A stretch of 9,749 bases of DNA, taken from Gammaproteobacteria bacterium UBA3532. GTDB taxonomy: Bacteria; Pseudomonadota; Gammaproteobacteria; Enterobacterales; UBA3532. Below, in pieces: positions 1-7,755 of this stretch (position 1 is its first letter; each line of letters begins with the position of its first letter). The stretch covers positions 1 to 9,749 of the forward strand of contig DFOV01000232.1 of assembly GCA_002376965.1 (NCBI GenBank), read 5' to 3'. The translations under genes were made by a program, and so were the position numbers. The notes beneath the pieces are model-generated. The model was not told where the DNA came from, did not search any database, and saw nothing but the letters and a program-made list of their open reading frames with translations.

Positions 1-294
1 GAAAGCCATGGCCAAGAGATAAAAACAGGCATTGTCGTTGATGCTGTCTCTGATGTTTATAAGTTAAACCCCTCAGATATCAAGCCTGCTCCTAGCTTTG
101 GTGGGGCTTCCATTGATACGAAATATATGCTGGGTATGGCGACGGTTAAAGACAAAATGATTTTGCTTATTGACTCGATGAAGATCATCGATGTTGAAGA
201 GCTGGCAGAAGTGGCAGATATTGGTTCAGCCATGCACTCTGCTGAAGAGAAACAGAACAGCAACAATGAACAGCTAACCACTGAACAGGGCTAG
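1..294 (+). CDS. cheW: CheW chemotaxis coupling protein, C-terminal part (5' end outside window)
   Basis: Frame 1 is open from the first base to TAG at 292-294 and encodes the last 97 residues of a CheW-like scaffold. CheW links chemoreceptors to the histidine kinase CheA in the cytoplasmic base of the array. Visible family features are the [10 protein letters not shown] strand, the P-x-P-like segment 'IKPAPSFGG', and the closing '[17 protein letters not shown]' strands typical of the second SH3-like subdomain. A polar tail of about 25 residues rich in E, Q, N and S follows the fold and is probably disordered. The start codon and N-terminal half lie to the left. The stop is one base from the receptor start, so the two genes are tightly coupled. 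A CheV or a CheA C-terminal CheW-like domain could look similar in isolation, but the position directly before an MCP-cheR-cheD-cheB run favours CheW. Confidence 0.9.
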   Translation, partial: ESHGQEIKTGIVVDAVSDVYKLNPSDIKPAPSFGGASIDTKYMLGMATVKDKMILLIDSMKIIDVEELAEVADIGSAMHSAEEKQNSNNEQLTTEQG

Positions 295-295
295 G

Positions 296-3200
296 ATGAT
301 GCAAGCACTTACCAATGCGATAAACCAAATGAAAGTTTCCACTAAAATGTTCGCCGCGCTTGCCTTGATGGGGTTGGCAATCATTATTCTTTGCTGGTTT
401 TTTGTCTCGAACCAGTTGGCGTTGATTGAATTTGATGAGTATGAAATTAAAGGCGTTGAATACAATACCGAGCTGCGTCAGCTAACAGAAGCCCTTGCTC
501 GTCATCGCGGCGCGACAGCGAGCTTGCTATCTGGTGACCAGTCCTTCCAAAGTAAAGTTGATTCAGCCAAAAAGTCGGTGGAGGAAGCATTTGAAGCCAT
601 TGCAAAGCAGAATGAGAAGCATGATGCTGAATTCAAAGTAGCCTTACGTTACGACAGTATATTATCTGACTGGAAGCGACAGGAATCTTCTGGTAGCGAA
701 CGTCCGCAAACCAATTTTGGCGAGCATACAGCTATCATTGAAAAGGCGCTGAGCTTGTACAGTCACGTCAATAGCGTATCCAATCTCGATCTAGATCCCA
801 AAGCAGATACATACTCGCTGATGAGTGGGACATACAATATTGTATTTATCAATGAAGTGTTGGGTAAGTTGCGTGGCTTGGGGGCGAAAGCCATCGCTCA
901 GAATAATGCCAGCGAACTTACTCGAACCAGCCTGATATTTCTTGGCGAGTCGAAAGCGCTGTATCAAATAATCGATACCCAGCTAATCTCTTTGATGCAA
1001 CATTCTGAGGAAGCGAAAGCTATCTTAAAAGATGATATTGACAATGCTCTGGCCAGTTATAAGGCATTTGAGGCATTAACCGTTAGCTCTTTGGCTGATG
1101 GTACAAGTGACATCAGTGCTAAGGAGTACTTTGAAACAGGAACCAGGGCTATTACGGCATTGTTTGCGGTGTATGACAAAGGGATGCCTCTTCTCAAAGA
1201 CAAAATCGAACTGAGGTTAGACGAGGAGCAAAGCAACTTGTTGTGGCAGTTGGTGATAGTCGCTGTTTTGGTTGTCTTGGCTGTGTTCGTTTTTGTACGG
1301 CTCAATAAAGGTATTGTCAACCGCTTGCGTAGCACTATAGGTACATTTGAGTGTATTGAAAAGGGCGACTTTTCTTCTAAGCTTGATGATGCCTGTAAGG
1401 ATGAAATCGGTGTGGTCATGGCTTCGCTGCAGCAGATGCAGAATAAGCTGCAAGCCAATATTGAGGCCGACCAACTTGCGGCAGCTGAAAACGCCCGAAT
1501 CAAAATGTCACTGGATTCTTCGACGGCCAATGTCATGGTAACGGATACCGACTATAACATTATCTATTTCAATCAGGCTTTGCGTGAAATGCTGACAACT
1601 GCTGAGTCTGATATTCGCAAAGACTTGCCCGCTTTTAGTGTTGATAAGCTCATGGGAAGCAATATCGACATATTCCACAAAAATCCCGCACACCAACGCA
1701 ATATTCTGGACAAAATAACCGAGCCATACACCGCCAAGTTGAGCATAGGCGGACGGGCGATACGGGTTATTGCGTCGCCGATTATTGATGAAGGCGGAAA
1801 CCGGATAGGAATGAGCGCTCAGTGGGATGACTTAACGGTTGAGTTGCAAAAGCAAGAGGCTGAACGTCGTGTCGCTTCAGAAAATGCTCGAATTAAAAAA
1901 GCGCTCGATATGGTAAATGCTAATGTGATGGTTACGGACAAAGATCTCAATATCATCTATTGCAACGAAGCTATAATGGGTATGCTCGAAAATGCTGAGC
2001 GTGATATCCAGACCGAACTACGCCAGTTTAGTGTTTCGAAGGTCATGGGGGCGAATATTGACATATTCCACAAGAATCCTTCTCATCAGCGCAACTTGCT
2101 AGCTCAAATTACCGATACTTACACCGCAAACTTTATCTTGGGAGGAAGGCATTTACAGGTCATGGCCACCCCGGTTATTGACGAGAGCGGAGAGCGAATT
2201 GGTTACGTCGCTGAGTGGGAAGATCAAACCAACGATGTTTTAGCGCAGAACCTGGTGCAAAATCTGGTTGAGAAGGCGGCTGCTGGCGAACTGGATGCTC
2301 GAATCGATGAATCTAAGCTCAACGGGCCGCAGGCGAAGTTAGGTGCGGGCATTAATTCATTGCTTGATAGCGTGGTTGCACCCGTTAAAGAAACCATTCG
2401 CGTGGTTGATTTGATGGCCAGTGGCGACCTGACCCACAATATGCCAACGGACTTTACCGGTGAGTTTGCTCGTTTGGCTGGTGCAGTTAATCAGTCGCTT
2501 AGCAAGCTAAATACCATGGTGTCTGAAATCACCGAGTCTGCTGAGTCGGTTTCGGCTTCAGCCAAAGAAATCGCCCAAGGTAATGCCGATTTAAGTCAGC
2601 GAACCGAAGAGCAAGCCTCCAGCTTGGAAGAAACCGCGTCCAGTATGGAGCAATTTACCAGCACCGTCAGACAAAATGCCGATAACTCAACCAATGCTGC
2701 GACCTTGGCTAATGAAGCATCAAAACGGGCTCAGGAAGGTGGCAAGGTAGTGGGTACGGCTGTCGATGCGATGGCTGAAATCAATAAATCGAGCCGCCAA
2801 ATTGCCGATATTATCAGTGTAATAGATGATATTGCCTTCCAAACCAACCTGCTGGCATTAAATGCGGCTGTTGAGGCGGCGCGGGCCGGGGAGCAGGGGC
2901 GTGGCTTTGCAGTTGTCGCTTCCGAAGTTCGCAACTTGGCGCAACGAAGTGCTGGGGCCGCGAAGGAAATCAAATCACTTATTAATGCCAGTGTTCAATC
3001 GGTTGAGCAAGGTTCAAAACTGGTCAACGAATCGGGCGAAACACTGGCAGATATTGTACGTTCGGTAGAACAGGTGAATGCGATCATTGCCGAGATTAAT
3101 AATGCCAGCCTGGAGCAGGCATCCGGTATTGAAGAAGTTAATCGAGCTATCGCCCAAATGGATGAAATGACGCAGCAAAACGCGGCCCTAGTTGAAGAAG

Positions 3201-3403
3201 CGACGGCGTCTAGTGAAGCCTTGGATGAGCAGTCCAATAAAATGGTCGAGTTGATAGGCTTTTTTAATGTCAATGGGGATGTGGTATCTAAGTCAGGTGC
3301 CGCAGCAGCGGTTGAAAAAGCACCTCCTTCAAGTACCGCAATTGTTTCTCCTGTCAATAAAGAGTGGAGTGCTGGAGCGGATGATGAGTGGGAAGAGTTT
3401 TAA
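296..3403 (+). CDS. Transmembrane methyl-accepting chemotaxis protein with tandem Aer2-like PAS domains
   Basis: A 1035-residue chemoreceptor. Order: TM1 (about 19-37); periplasmic, mostly helical region (38-314) with an R-H-R-G segment near residue 70 that recalls NIT-type sensor domains; TM2 (316-334); HAMP (335-388); PAS1 (about 399-529); PAS2 (530-660); HAMP-like segments (about 647-692 and 694-745); and the MA signalling domain with hairpin tip around E860 ([16 protein letters not shown]). Methylation-type motifs occur at 771-786 ([10 protein letters not shown]) and 966-973 (VEEATASS). The C-terminus is EWEEF, matching the x-[aromatic]-x-x-[aromatic] pentapeptide that tethers CheR/CheB in other receptors. 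Each PAS has an F-H-K-N-P-x-H-Q-R motif and a later Trp, as in the Aer2 haem PAS, so oxygen or another gas ligand is a reasonable inference. ATG 296 is one base after the cheW stop; ATG 299 is equally possible. An AGGG lies at 287-290. CheR, CheD and CheB, its expected modifiers, follow directly. Confidence 0.95.
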   Translation: MMQALTNAINQMKVSTKMFAALALMGLAIIILCWFFVSNQLALIEFDEYEIKGVEYNTELRQLTEALARHRGATASLLSGDQSFQSKVDSAKKSVEEAFEAIAKQNEKHDAEFKVALRYDSILSDWKRQESSGSERPQTNFGEHTAIIEKALSLYSHVNSVSNLDLDPKADTYSLMSGTYNIVFINEVLGKLRGLGAKAIAQNNASELTRTSLIFLGESKALYQIIDTQLISLMQHSEEAKAILKDDIDNALASYKAFEALTVSSLADGTSDISAKEYFETGTRAITALFAVYDKGMPLLKDKIELRLDEEQSNLLWQLVIVAVLVVLAVFVFVRLNKGIVNRLRSTIGTFECIEKGDFSSKLDDACKDEIGVVMASLQQMQNKLQANIEADQLAAAENARIKMSLDSSTANVMVTDTDYNIIYFNQALREMLTTAESDIRKDLPAFSVDKLMGSNIDIFHKNPAHQRNILDKITEPYTAKLSIGGRAIRVIASPIIDEGGNRIGMSAQWDDLTVELQKQEAERRVASENARIKKALDMVNANVMVTDKDLNIIYCNEAIMGMLENAERDIQTELRQFSVSKVMGANIDIFHKNPSHQRNLLAQITDTYTANFILGGRHLQVMATPVIDESGERIGYVAEWEDQTNDVLAQNLVQNLVEKAAAGELDARIDESKLNGPQAKLGAGINSLLDSVVAPVKETIRVVDLMASGDLTHNMPTDFTGEFARLAGAVNQSLSKLNTMVSEITESAESVSASAKEIAQGNADLSQRTEEQASSLEETASSMEQFTSTVRQNADNSTNAATLANEASKRAQEGGKVVGTAVDAMAEINKSSRQIADIISVIDDIAFQTNLLALNAAVEAARAGEQGRGFAVVASEVRNLAQRSAGAAKEIKSLINASVQSVEQGSKLVNESGETLADIVRSVEQVNAIIAEINNASLEQASGIEEVNRAIAQMDEMTQQNAALVEEATASSEALDEQSNKMVELIGFFNVNGDVVSKSGAAAAVEKAPPSSTAIVSPVNKEWSAGADDEWEEF
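1490..2275 (+). repeat. Tandem duplicated PAS-coding segment inside the receptor gene
   Basis: Two adjacent units of 393 bases (131 codons) encode PAS1 and PAS2 of the receptor. Each starts at the same N-A-R-I-K sequence (residues 399 and 530). All landmarks keep an exact 131-residue offset: F460/F591, H461/H592, H466/H597 and W510/W641. The best-conserved DNA encodes the D-I-F-H-K-N-P core (from 1668 and 2061), where the units differ mainly at third codon positions. Elsewhere they have diverged clearly, which suggests an old intragenic duplication kept by selection on protein sequence. The right boundary is approximate. Confidence 0.75.
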
Positions 3404-3414
3404 TCATTACCACG

Positions 3415-3420
3415 AAGGGG
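3415..3420 (+). promoter_or_regulatory. Shine-Dalgarno sequence for the TTG-initiated cheR
   Basis: AAGGGG lies ten bases before TTG 3431. Between the receptor stop (TAA 3401-3403) and this TTG the cheR frame contains no ATG, GTG or other TTG. The next in-frame ATG (near 3542) would remove the conserved start of the CheR N-terminal domain. The site therefore supports TTG as the start. Confidence 0.6.
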
Positions 3421-3430
3421 TAGCTGCTGC

Positions 3431-4267
3431 TTGAACGCGAAGACGGGTAAGGAGTTTCATTTTTCGGACAAAGACTTCGAGTATATACGTGCCAAGGTAT
3501 ATGCCTTGGCAGGTATCGCCTTAAGCGATTATAAGCGAGAGATGGTGTACAGCCGCCTTGCCCGCCGACTCAGAGCATTGGGGTTGAAAGACTTTGCCAG
3601 TTATTGTCAACTTTTGGAAAATGAACAGCACGATGAATTAGGCAATTTTATTAATTCGCTGACAACTAACCTGACACGATTCTTTCGAGAAAAGCACCAT
3701 TTTGATTACCTCAAGGAGCGTTTTCTTCCCGAACTATATAAAAATGATGGCGGGCGGCGTCGATTGCGCATTTGGTCTGCAGGATGCTCAACAGGGGCCG
3801 AGCCATATAGCATCGCCATGACGGTTCTTTCCGGCCTGCCGCGGGGGTGGGATTTTAAACTGTTAGCCACTGACCTGGATACCAACGTCTTAGAGCAGGC
3901 TCGTCAAGGTGAGCTTAACGAGTCAATGCTCAATGAGATCCCTAAACCTTATTGCCAGAGTTTTGTTGAGAGGCAGTCAAATGTCGCGGCTAGTAATGCT
4001 TGGCGCATGAATGCAACGGTTAAGTCGCCTATTTTCTTTAAACAGCTAAACTTAATGAATACGTGGCCAATGAAGGGGCCATTTCAGGTGATATTTTGCC
4101 GCAACGTTGTTATCTATTTCGACAAGCCGACTCAGCAGCGCTTATTTGAACGCTATTACAACCTGTTGGCTCCCGGCGGGTTACTGATACTTGGTCATTC
4201 TGAGAGTCTCGGGGCTATGGCAAAACGCTTTAGTGCAGTGGAGAGAACAGCCTATCAAAAGGTGTAA
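3431..4267 (+). CDS. cheR: CheR, chemoreceptor glutamate methyltransferase
   Basis: A 278-residue cytoplasmic enzyme that transfers methyl groups from S-adenosylmethionine to receptor glutamates during adaptation. The N-terminal helical CheR domain covers about 10-75 and includes 'GIALSDYKREMVYSRLARRL', followed by the typical T-R-F-F-R-E-x-x-H-F segment. The SAM fold begins at I114 with W-S-A-G-C-S-T-G-A-E-P-Y-S, the glycine-rich SAM loop. ATDLD (D148, D150) is the expected acidic contact region. I221-F230 (IFCRNVVIYF) and the later LAPGGLLILGHSESL segment are further hallmarks. Length is normal for the family. The start is TTG, fixed by the reading frame and an upstream AAGGGG. The gene follows the receptor by 27 bases, and that receptor ends in a CheR-binding type pentapeptide, so tethered methylation is likely. 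Its stop is six bases or fewer from the cheD start. Confidence 0.96.
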   Translation: MNAKTGKEFHFSDKDFEYIRAKVYALAGIALSDYKREMVYSRLARRLRALGLKDFASYCQLLENEQHDELGNFINSLTTNLTRFFREKHHFDYLKERFLPELYKNDGGRRRLRIWSAGCSTGAEPYSIAMTVLSGLPRGWDFKLLATDLDTNVLEQARQGELNESMLNEIPKPYCQSFVERQSNVAASNAWRMNATVKSPIFFKQLNLMNTWPMKGPFQVIFCRNVVIYFDKPTQQRLFERYYNLLAPGGLLILGHSESLGAMAKRFSAVERTAYQKV

Positions 4268-4273
4268 ACAGTG

Positions 4274-4903
4274 ATGAATCAGCTTCCTAAAATGCTCCCT
4301 GGCTATTCTCATGTCAATCGCTATTGGGATAAGTCGCGTAAAGCGTGGATAGCCAAAATATTGCCCGGGCAATTTTATGTGAGCCAGGGGCAAGAAATGA
4401 TTGGAACCGTGCTGGGCTCCTGTATATCCGCTTGCATCTGGGATGACTATGCCAAAGTGGGTGGCATGAATCACTTTATGTTGCCGCTGTCAAAAAACAA
4501 GTCATTTGATTCAATCAAAAAGTTGCCACCATCGTCCGACGCGAACCGCTATGGCAATTATGCCATGGAGCACCTTATTAACGAGGTTTTGAAACACGGC
4601 GGCGTGAAAGAGCGTTTGCAAGTCAAACTATTTGGCGGCGCTTCGGTTATGCGTACGAGTTATGATATTGGCGAGCAAAATATAGCATTTGTTTTGAACT
4701 ATACTCAACAGGAAGGGCTAAATGTTATATCGCAAAATATGGGGCACAACTTTCCGCGCAAGATCTTGTTTGATCCCATAACGGGGAAAGCATTGATGAA
4801 GCGCATACGCTCGTTGCACAACGATACTATTGTGCAGCGTGAAGAAGCCTATCGTGAGGAAATTGTTACCTCGGATGTTGGAGGTGAAGTTGAGTTATTT
4901 TAG
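4274..4903 (+). CDS. cheD: CheD, chemoreceptor glutamine deamidase
   Basis: About 209 residues from ATG 4274; GTG 4271 directly before it is an alternative start, and AAAGGTG-like sequence at 4258-4264 serves either. CheD proteins deamidate receptor glutamines to glutamates and in some species interact with CheC. The catalytic signature is clear: T-V-L-G-S-C with the cysteine at residue 50 and G-G-M-N-H-F-M-L-P with the histidine at 67. The Cys-His spacing of 17 equals that known for Thermotoga CheD (C27/H44). A conserved 'LFGGASV' strand and an 'N-I-x-F' region follow at the usual places. Relative to the minimal CheD fold it has an N-terminal extension of about 35 residues and a C-terminal extension ending in GGEVELF, a tail that recurs in the MCP-like protein further on. 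No cheC is visible. It lies between cheR and cheB, as in other Che2-type clusters. Confidence 0.95.
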   Translation: MNQLPKMLPGYSHVNRYWDKSRKAWIAKILPGQFYVSQGQEMIGTVLGSCISACIWDDYAKVGGMNHFMLPLSKNKSFDSIKKLPPSSDANRYGNYAMEHLINEVLKHGGVKERLQVKLFGGASVMRTSYDIGEQNIAFVLNYTQQEGLNVISQNMGHNFPRKILFDPITGKALMKRIRSLHNDTIVQREEAYREEIVTSDVGGEVELF

Positions 4904-4912
4904 AGGCGCTCA

Positions 4913-5968
4913 ATGACGCAGAAAAAAATTAAAGTGCTGGTAGTCGATGACTCGATGCTAATCCGGCAGCTACTAACCCAAATTCTTGATGCCGATCCTG
5001 GGATCGAAGTGGTCGCTTCAGCCTGCGATCCATACGAAGCGAGAGAGAAAATAAAAATCCATCATCCAGATGTATTGACGCTGGATGTCGAGATGCCGAA
5101 GATGGACGGCATCACCTTCCTCAAAAACTTGATGCGCTTGCGGCCAATGCCTGTCGTAATGATATCAACTCTGACGGAGAAAGGGGCTGCAATTACTTTA
5201 CAAGCTTTAGAGACCGGGGCCGTTGATTATCTGGCCAAACCCAAAGTTGGGGATGAAAGGGGCTGGGAAAATTATCAAAGCGTTATCGTTGAAAAGGTAA
5301 AAGGTGCAGCAACGGCCAATGTGGGGCGAGCGGTCACGGAGAAGAAGAGCCCGCTGAGCGGTTCGCCAGAGAAACTGCACGGGTCTAAGGTTGACCTGAT
5401 TGCCATTGGCGCTTCTACAGGTGGAACTGAGGCTATTAAAGAAGTGGTTTCCCGGTTGCCACGGCAGGTGCCACCAATTGTCGTCACTCAACATATTCCT
5501 CCTGTTTTTAGTACGTCTTATGCTAAGCGCCTCAATCAGACCGTTGCCTTAGAAGTAAGTGAAGTCGATAAATCTGGTATTGAGCTACTTCCCGAGCATG
5601 TCTATATCGCTCCTGGTGATCAGCACCTTACAGTGAAAAAAAGAGGTAATACGTTCGTAACTCAGCTTCTCGACACAGAGCTGGTCAACCGGCATAAACC
5701 TGCGGTCGACGTATTATTTCAATCGGTACTGGAAGCTGCTGGGGCAAGAACTATCGGCGTTTTGCTCACCGGGATGGGGGCAGATGGAGCCAAAGGGTTG
5801 AAAGCTCTTCGAGATGGTGGAGCATATACTATTGCTCAGGATGAGGCGTCTAGTGTTGTTTGGGGGATGCCGGGGGCTGCTGTTCGTTTGGAAGCGGCGG
5901 ATGATATTGTTGCTTTGCCAAAAATTCCAGAGCGGCTGTTAAGGAAGGTTTATGCTAACAAAAAATAG
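4913..5968 (+). CDS. cheB: CheB, chemoreceptor methylesterase/deamidase response regulator
   Basis: A 351-residue two-domain protein that removes receptor methyl groups when phosphorylated by CheA, giving negative feedback. The receiver domain (about 6-125) has acidic residues D12/D13, phospho-acceptor D58 in '[12 protein letters not shown]', the S85/T86 switch region and K109 before proline. A linker of about 35 residues leads to the esterase domain (about 158-348). The catalytic triad S168 (GASTGG), H194 (TQHIPP) and D291 (GMGADG) is intact, with spacing of 26 and 97 residues, almost identical to E. coli CheB (S164, H190, D286). ATG 4913 follows the cheD stop by nine bases, with GAGG at 4903-4906 as ribosome site. 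Its 3' end overlaps the next gene by 17 bases. Confidence 0.97.
   Translation: MTQKKIKVLVVDDSMLIRQLLTQILDADPGIEVVASACDPYEAREKIKIHHPDVLTLDVEMPKMDGITFLKNLMRLRPMPVVMISTLTEKGAAITLQALETGAVDYLAKPKVGDERGWENYQSVIVEKVKGAATANVGRAVTEKKSPLSGSPEKLHGSKVDLIAIGASTGGTEAIKEVVSRLPRQVPPIVVTQHIPPVFSTSYAKRLNQTVALEVSEVDKSGIELLPEHVYIAPGDQHLTVKKRGNTFVTQLLDTELVNRHKPAVDVLFQSVLEAAGARTIGVLLTGMGADGAKGLKALRDGGAYTIAQDEASSVVWGMPGAAVRLEAADDIVALPKIPERLLRKVYANKK
5941..5948 (+). promoter_or_regulatory. Strong Shine-Dalgarno inside the 3' end of cheB
   Basis: AAGGAAGG lies within the last codons of cheB, three bases before ATG 5952 of the MCP-like gene (the AGGA core is six bases away). It supports that start despite the 17-base overlap with cheB and suggests translation of the second gene can begin independently of coupling. 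Confidence 0.7.
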
Positions 5969-7127
5969 ACCGATTAATATTGCCTGGATCGCCATAGCAG
6001 CCATTACTTTTGGGATGTTGGGAGCTTGTTGGCTTGGAGAATTGTCCCGCCTGGCTACTGGGATCATTGTGGGTGGTGGTCTGTTGATAAACGGTACTCT
6101 TTTTGTATGTCATCGTCAGATAACTTTCTTCATAGAAAAGCAAGCTTTGGCGGAAGCAAAACATAGAGAGCTGTTGGCCGATTACCAGGAAATGGCTCAA
6201 ATGGTGACGGAATATGAGTCAGCTATGGCCAACCAGATTGAAGAAGAAGGGAAGCGTATGCAGTCTATCATTTATGAGTCGGTTCATTCGTTGAGCGACT
6301 CATTCCAGAAGATGCACGCGCTATCCAGCGAACAGCTGGCTCGGCTGGAAGAGCTAACCTCCAGTGAGCATGGGGGGAGTGGCTTGGATGTGGTGTCACA
6401 GCAAACCCAGGAGATAGGCGAAACATTGGCTCACTTTACCGATCTAGTGGTGAATGTGAGTACCCAAAGTGTGCAGATTGTTCATCATATCGACGATATG
6501 GTTGACAAGTTGGATGGTATTTTCACCTTAATCACGGATGTAGAGAGCTTGGCTGATCAGACGAACCTGCTGGCTCTTAATGCTAGTATTGAGGCGGCCA
6601 GGGCCGGTGAGGCTGGTCGCGGTTTTGCTGTGGTTGCAGATGAAGTTCGCAATCTATCCACAAGCTCTGGGGAGATAAATGAGCGCATTCGTTCGCAAAT
6701 CGGCACGGCTAAGGAAGTGATTGCTTTGGTACGCGACTCTGTAGGAAAAATGGCTGCTAGTGATATGACAACCAGTATTGGAGCCAAGGATCGGGTCGAT
6801 GGGATTATTAAAGAAATACAAGGCATGAATCAGCGTTTTGAGGCAAGTCTTGTTCAAATGTCTGAACAGGGAGAGAAATTGAATCAATCGATGGCAGTAG
6901 CCGTTCGCTCATTGCAGTTTGAAGACATTGTCAGGCAGAGCCTGCAAACTATCGTTGATGATGCCGAAAAGGAAAAGCAATATATGATGCTGGTTACTGA
7001 ATTGTTGCAGAGTAATTTGACAGGTGATTGGCGTAGCAGGCTAGCCAGCCTGCGTGTAGAGCGATCTTCTGGAAACAGACCAGCCATGCAGTCGAGCATG
7101 GATGATGGCGATGTCGAGCTATTTTAG
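5952..7127 (+). CDS. Short MCP-like membrane protein without sensor domain, with CheZ-like motif
   Basis: A 391-residue protein. Two membrane segments (about 8-28 and 34-53) are joined by a loop of only about five residues, so there is no periplasmic sensor and no evident HAMP. A long coiled-coil region follows, with a recognisable receptor hairpin tip around E214 ([16 protein letters not shown] then [10 protein letters not shown]), the part that contacts CheA and CheW. Canonical methylation motifs such as [10 protein letters not shown] are absent. Near the C-terminus, L-Q-F-E-D-I-V-R-Q places D325 and Q329 four apart, like the catalytic D143/Q147 of CheZ in F-Q-D-L-T-G-Q. A variable linker then leads to a final DDGDVELF tail that matches the end of CheD. 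It sits between cheB and the STAS genes, so it could link the array to the partner switch. Calling it a chemoreceptor is safe at domain level; its role as sensor, adaptor or phosphatase is inference. Confidence 0.88.
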   Translation: MLTKNRPINIAWIAIAAITFGMLGACWLGELSRLATGIIVGGGLLINGTLFVCHRQITFFIEKQALAEAKHRELLADYQEMAQMVTEYESAMANQIEEEGKRMQSIIYESVHSLSDSFQKMHALSSEQLARLEELTSSEHGGSGLDVVSQQTQEIGETLAHFTDLVVNVSTQSVQIVHHIDDMVDKLDGIFTLITDVESLADQTNLLALNASIEAARAGEAGRGFAVVADEVRNLSTSSGEINERIRSQIGTAKEVIALVRDSVGKMAASDMTTSIGAKDRVDGIIKEIQGMNQRFEASLVQMSEQGEKLNQSMAVAVRSLQFEDIVRQSLQTIVDDAEKEKQYMMLVTELLQSNLTGDWRSRLASLRVERSSGNRPAMQSSMDDGDVELF

Positions 7128-7134
7128 GCTGAAT

Positions 7135-7428
7135 ATGGCTGTCACTGTACGAGTAAATAGTTCGCAGAAGTTGGTCGAAATCCTCATTCGAGAACGGCTT
7201 GATTTTAGTATGTATAAAGAGTTTCGACAGGCTTATCGCTACGTTACCGACAAGCGAACCCGGTTCGTTGTCGATTTTAAAGACGCCAGCTTCATTGATA
7301 GCGCGGGTATAGGTATGCTGCTTTTGCTGCGACAACATGCGCGTTCTGTTGATGGCAGTTTGCAGGTAGTTAATACAACGGGAGCCGTCAGGCGTGTTCT
7401 CGAAATGATCCATTTTAGCGACATGTAA
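7135..7428 (+). CDS. STAS-domain protein 1 (anti-sigma-factor-antagonist type)
   Basis: A 97-residue single STAS domain, the size of SpoIIAA/RsbV-type regulators that bind a partner when unphosphorylated and are inactivated by a serine kinase. The pattern is beta strand, R-L-D-F-S segment (21-25), then FVVDFKDASFIDSAGIGMLL (44-63), which contains the loop where the phospho-serine lies. S56 is present, but the next position, equal to the phosphorylated Ser58 of SpoIIAA, is Ala57. I chose ATG 7135 because the product then aligns from its first residue with the following STAS protein and an AGG lies at 7126-7128. In-frame ATGs at 7102, 7105 and 7111 would overlap the MCP-like gene. The product is about half identical in its core to its neighbour. 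The response regulator downstream supplies the matching kinase and phosphatase domains. Confidence 0.88.
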   Translation: MAVTVRVNSSQKLVEILIRERLDFSMYKEFRQAYRYVTDKRTRFVVDFKDASFIDSAGIGMLLLLRQHARSVDGSLQVVNTTGAVRRVLEMIHFSDM

Positions 7429-7438
7429 CGAGGGTATT

Positions 7439-7747
7439 ATGGGTGTAAGTACGCAAGTAAAACAAAATGATAAGGCGATAGTCATCACTGTCAGTGGCCG
7501 GTTTGACTTTTCAGTGCATCGCGATTTTCGCGAGTGTTACAAGGAGTTGAATCATCCCGGGTTTGAATATCGAGTGAATTTGCAACAAACAGAATATCTC
7601 GATAGCTCGGCTCTGGGCATGCTGTTGCTATTGAAACAACACGCCGAAAAAAACAAGGGTTCGATTGTTATCGAAGAGCCATCAGAACCAATCCGTAAGA
7701 TATTGCAGATTGCTCACTTTGAACGTTTTATGGCTATCGAAGGCTAG
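7439..7747 (+). CDS. STAS-domain protein 2 (anti-sigma-factor-antagonist type)
   Basis: A 102-residue single STAS domain paralogous to the preceding gene product. Shared landmarks are G-R-F-D-F-S (20-25), a beta strand ending in Y-L-D-S-S-A-L-G (53-60), M-L-L-L-L-K-Q-H-A, and a C-terminal helix with I-R-K-I-L. Here both S56 and S57 are present, so the residue equal to SpoIIAA Ser58 is intact, unlike in STAS protein 1. GAGGG at 7430-7434 precedes ATG 7439 with four bases between, and the start is ten bases after the previous stop. It is probably a substrate of the HATPase kinase and PP2C phosphatase encoded eight bases downstream, as for HsbA with HsbR in Pseudomonas or CrsA with CrsR in Shewanella. 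Its final binding partner (anti-sigma or sigma factor, cyclase or other) is not in the window. Confidence 0.92.
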   Translation: MGVSTQVKQNDKAIVITVSGRFDFSVHRDFRECYKELNHPGFEYRVNLQQTEYLDSSALGMLLLLKQHAEKNKGSIVIEEPSEPIRKILQIAHFERFMAIEG

Positions 7748-7755
7748 GGGGCATC

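Noticed and set aside
1057..1536. 159-codon minus-strand open frame inside the receptor gene
   Set aside because: It is antisense to the TM2/HAMP region; its Ser/Leu-rich sequence is what reverse translation of such coding DNA gives. No domain seen.
2995..3357. 120-codon minus-strand open frame opposite the receptor signalling domain
   Set aside because: The opposite strand encodes highly conserved MCP signalling sequence, and antisense open frames are common over such alanine- and glutamate-rich helices.
6912..6944. Reading the MCP-like protein as a true cheZ gene fusion
   Set aside because: Only the short D-x3-Q motif and tail resemble CheZ; the rest is receptor-type coiled coil. I keep it as a motif-level similarity, not a domain call.
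7102..7134. Longer STAS 1 start at ATG 7102 overlapping the MCP-like gene
   Set aside because: The extra 11 residues lie over the conserved C-terminal tail of the MCP-like protein and do not align with STAS 2. ATG 7135 aligns from residue 1 and has its own upstream AGG.
6994..7488. 164-codon minus-strand open frame across the end of the MCP-like gene, STAS 1 and the start of STAS 2
   Set aside because: It lies antisense to three well-supported genes, has no recognisable domain, and its composition looks like a shadow of the forward codons.
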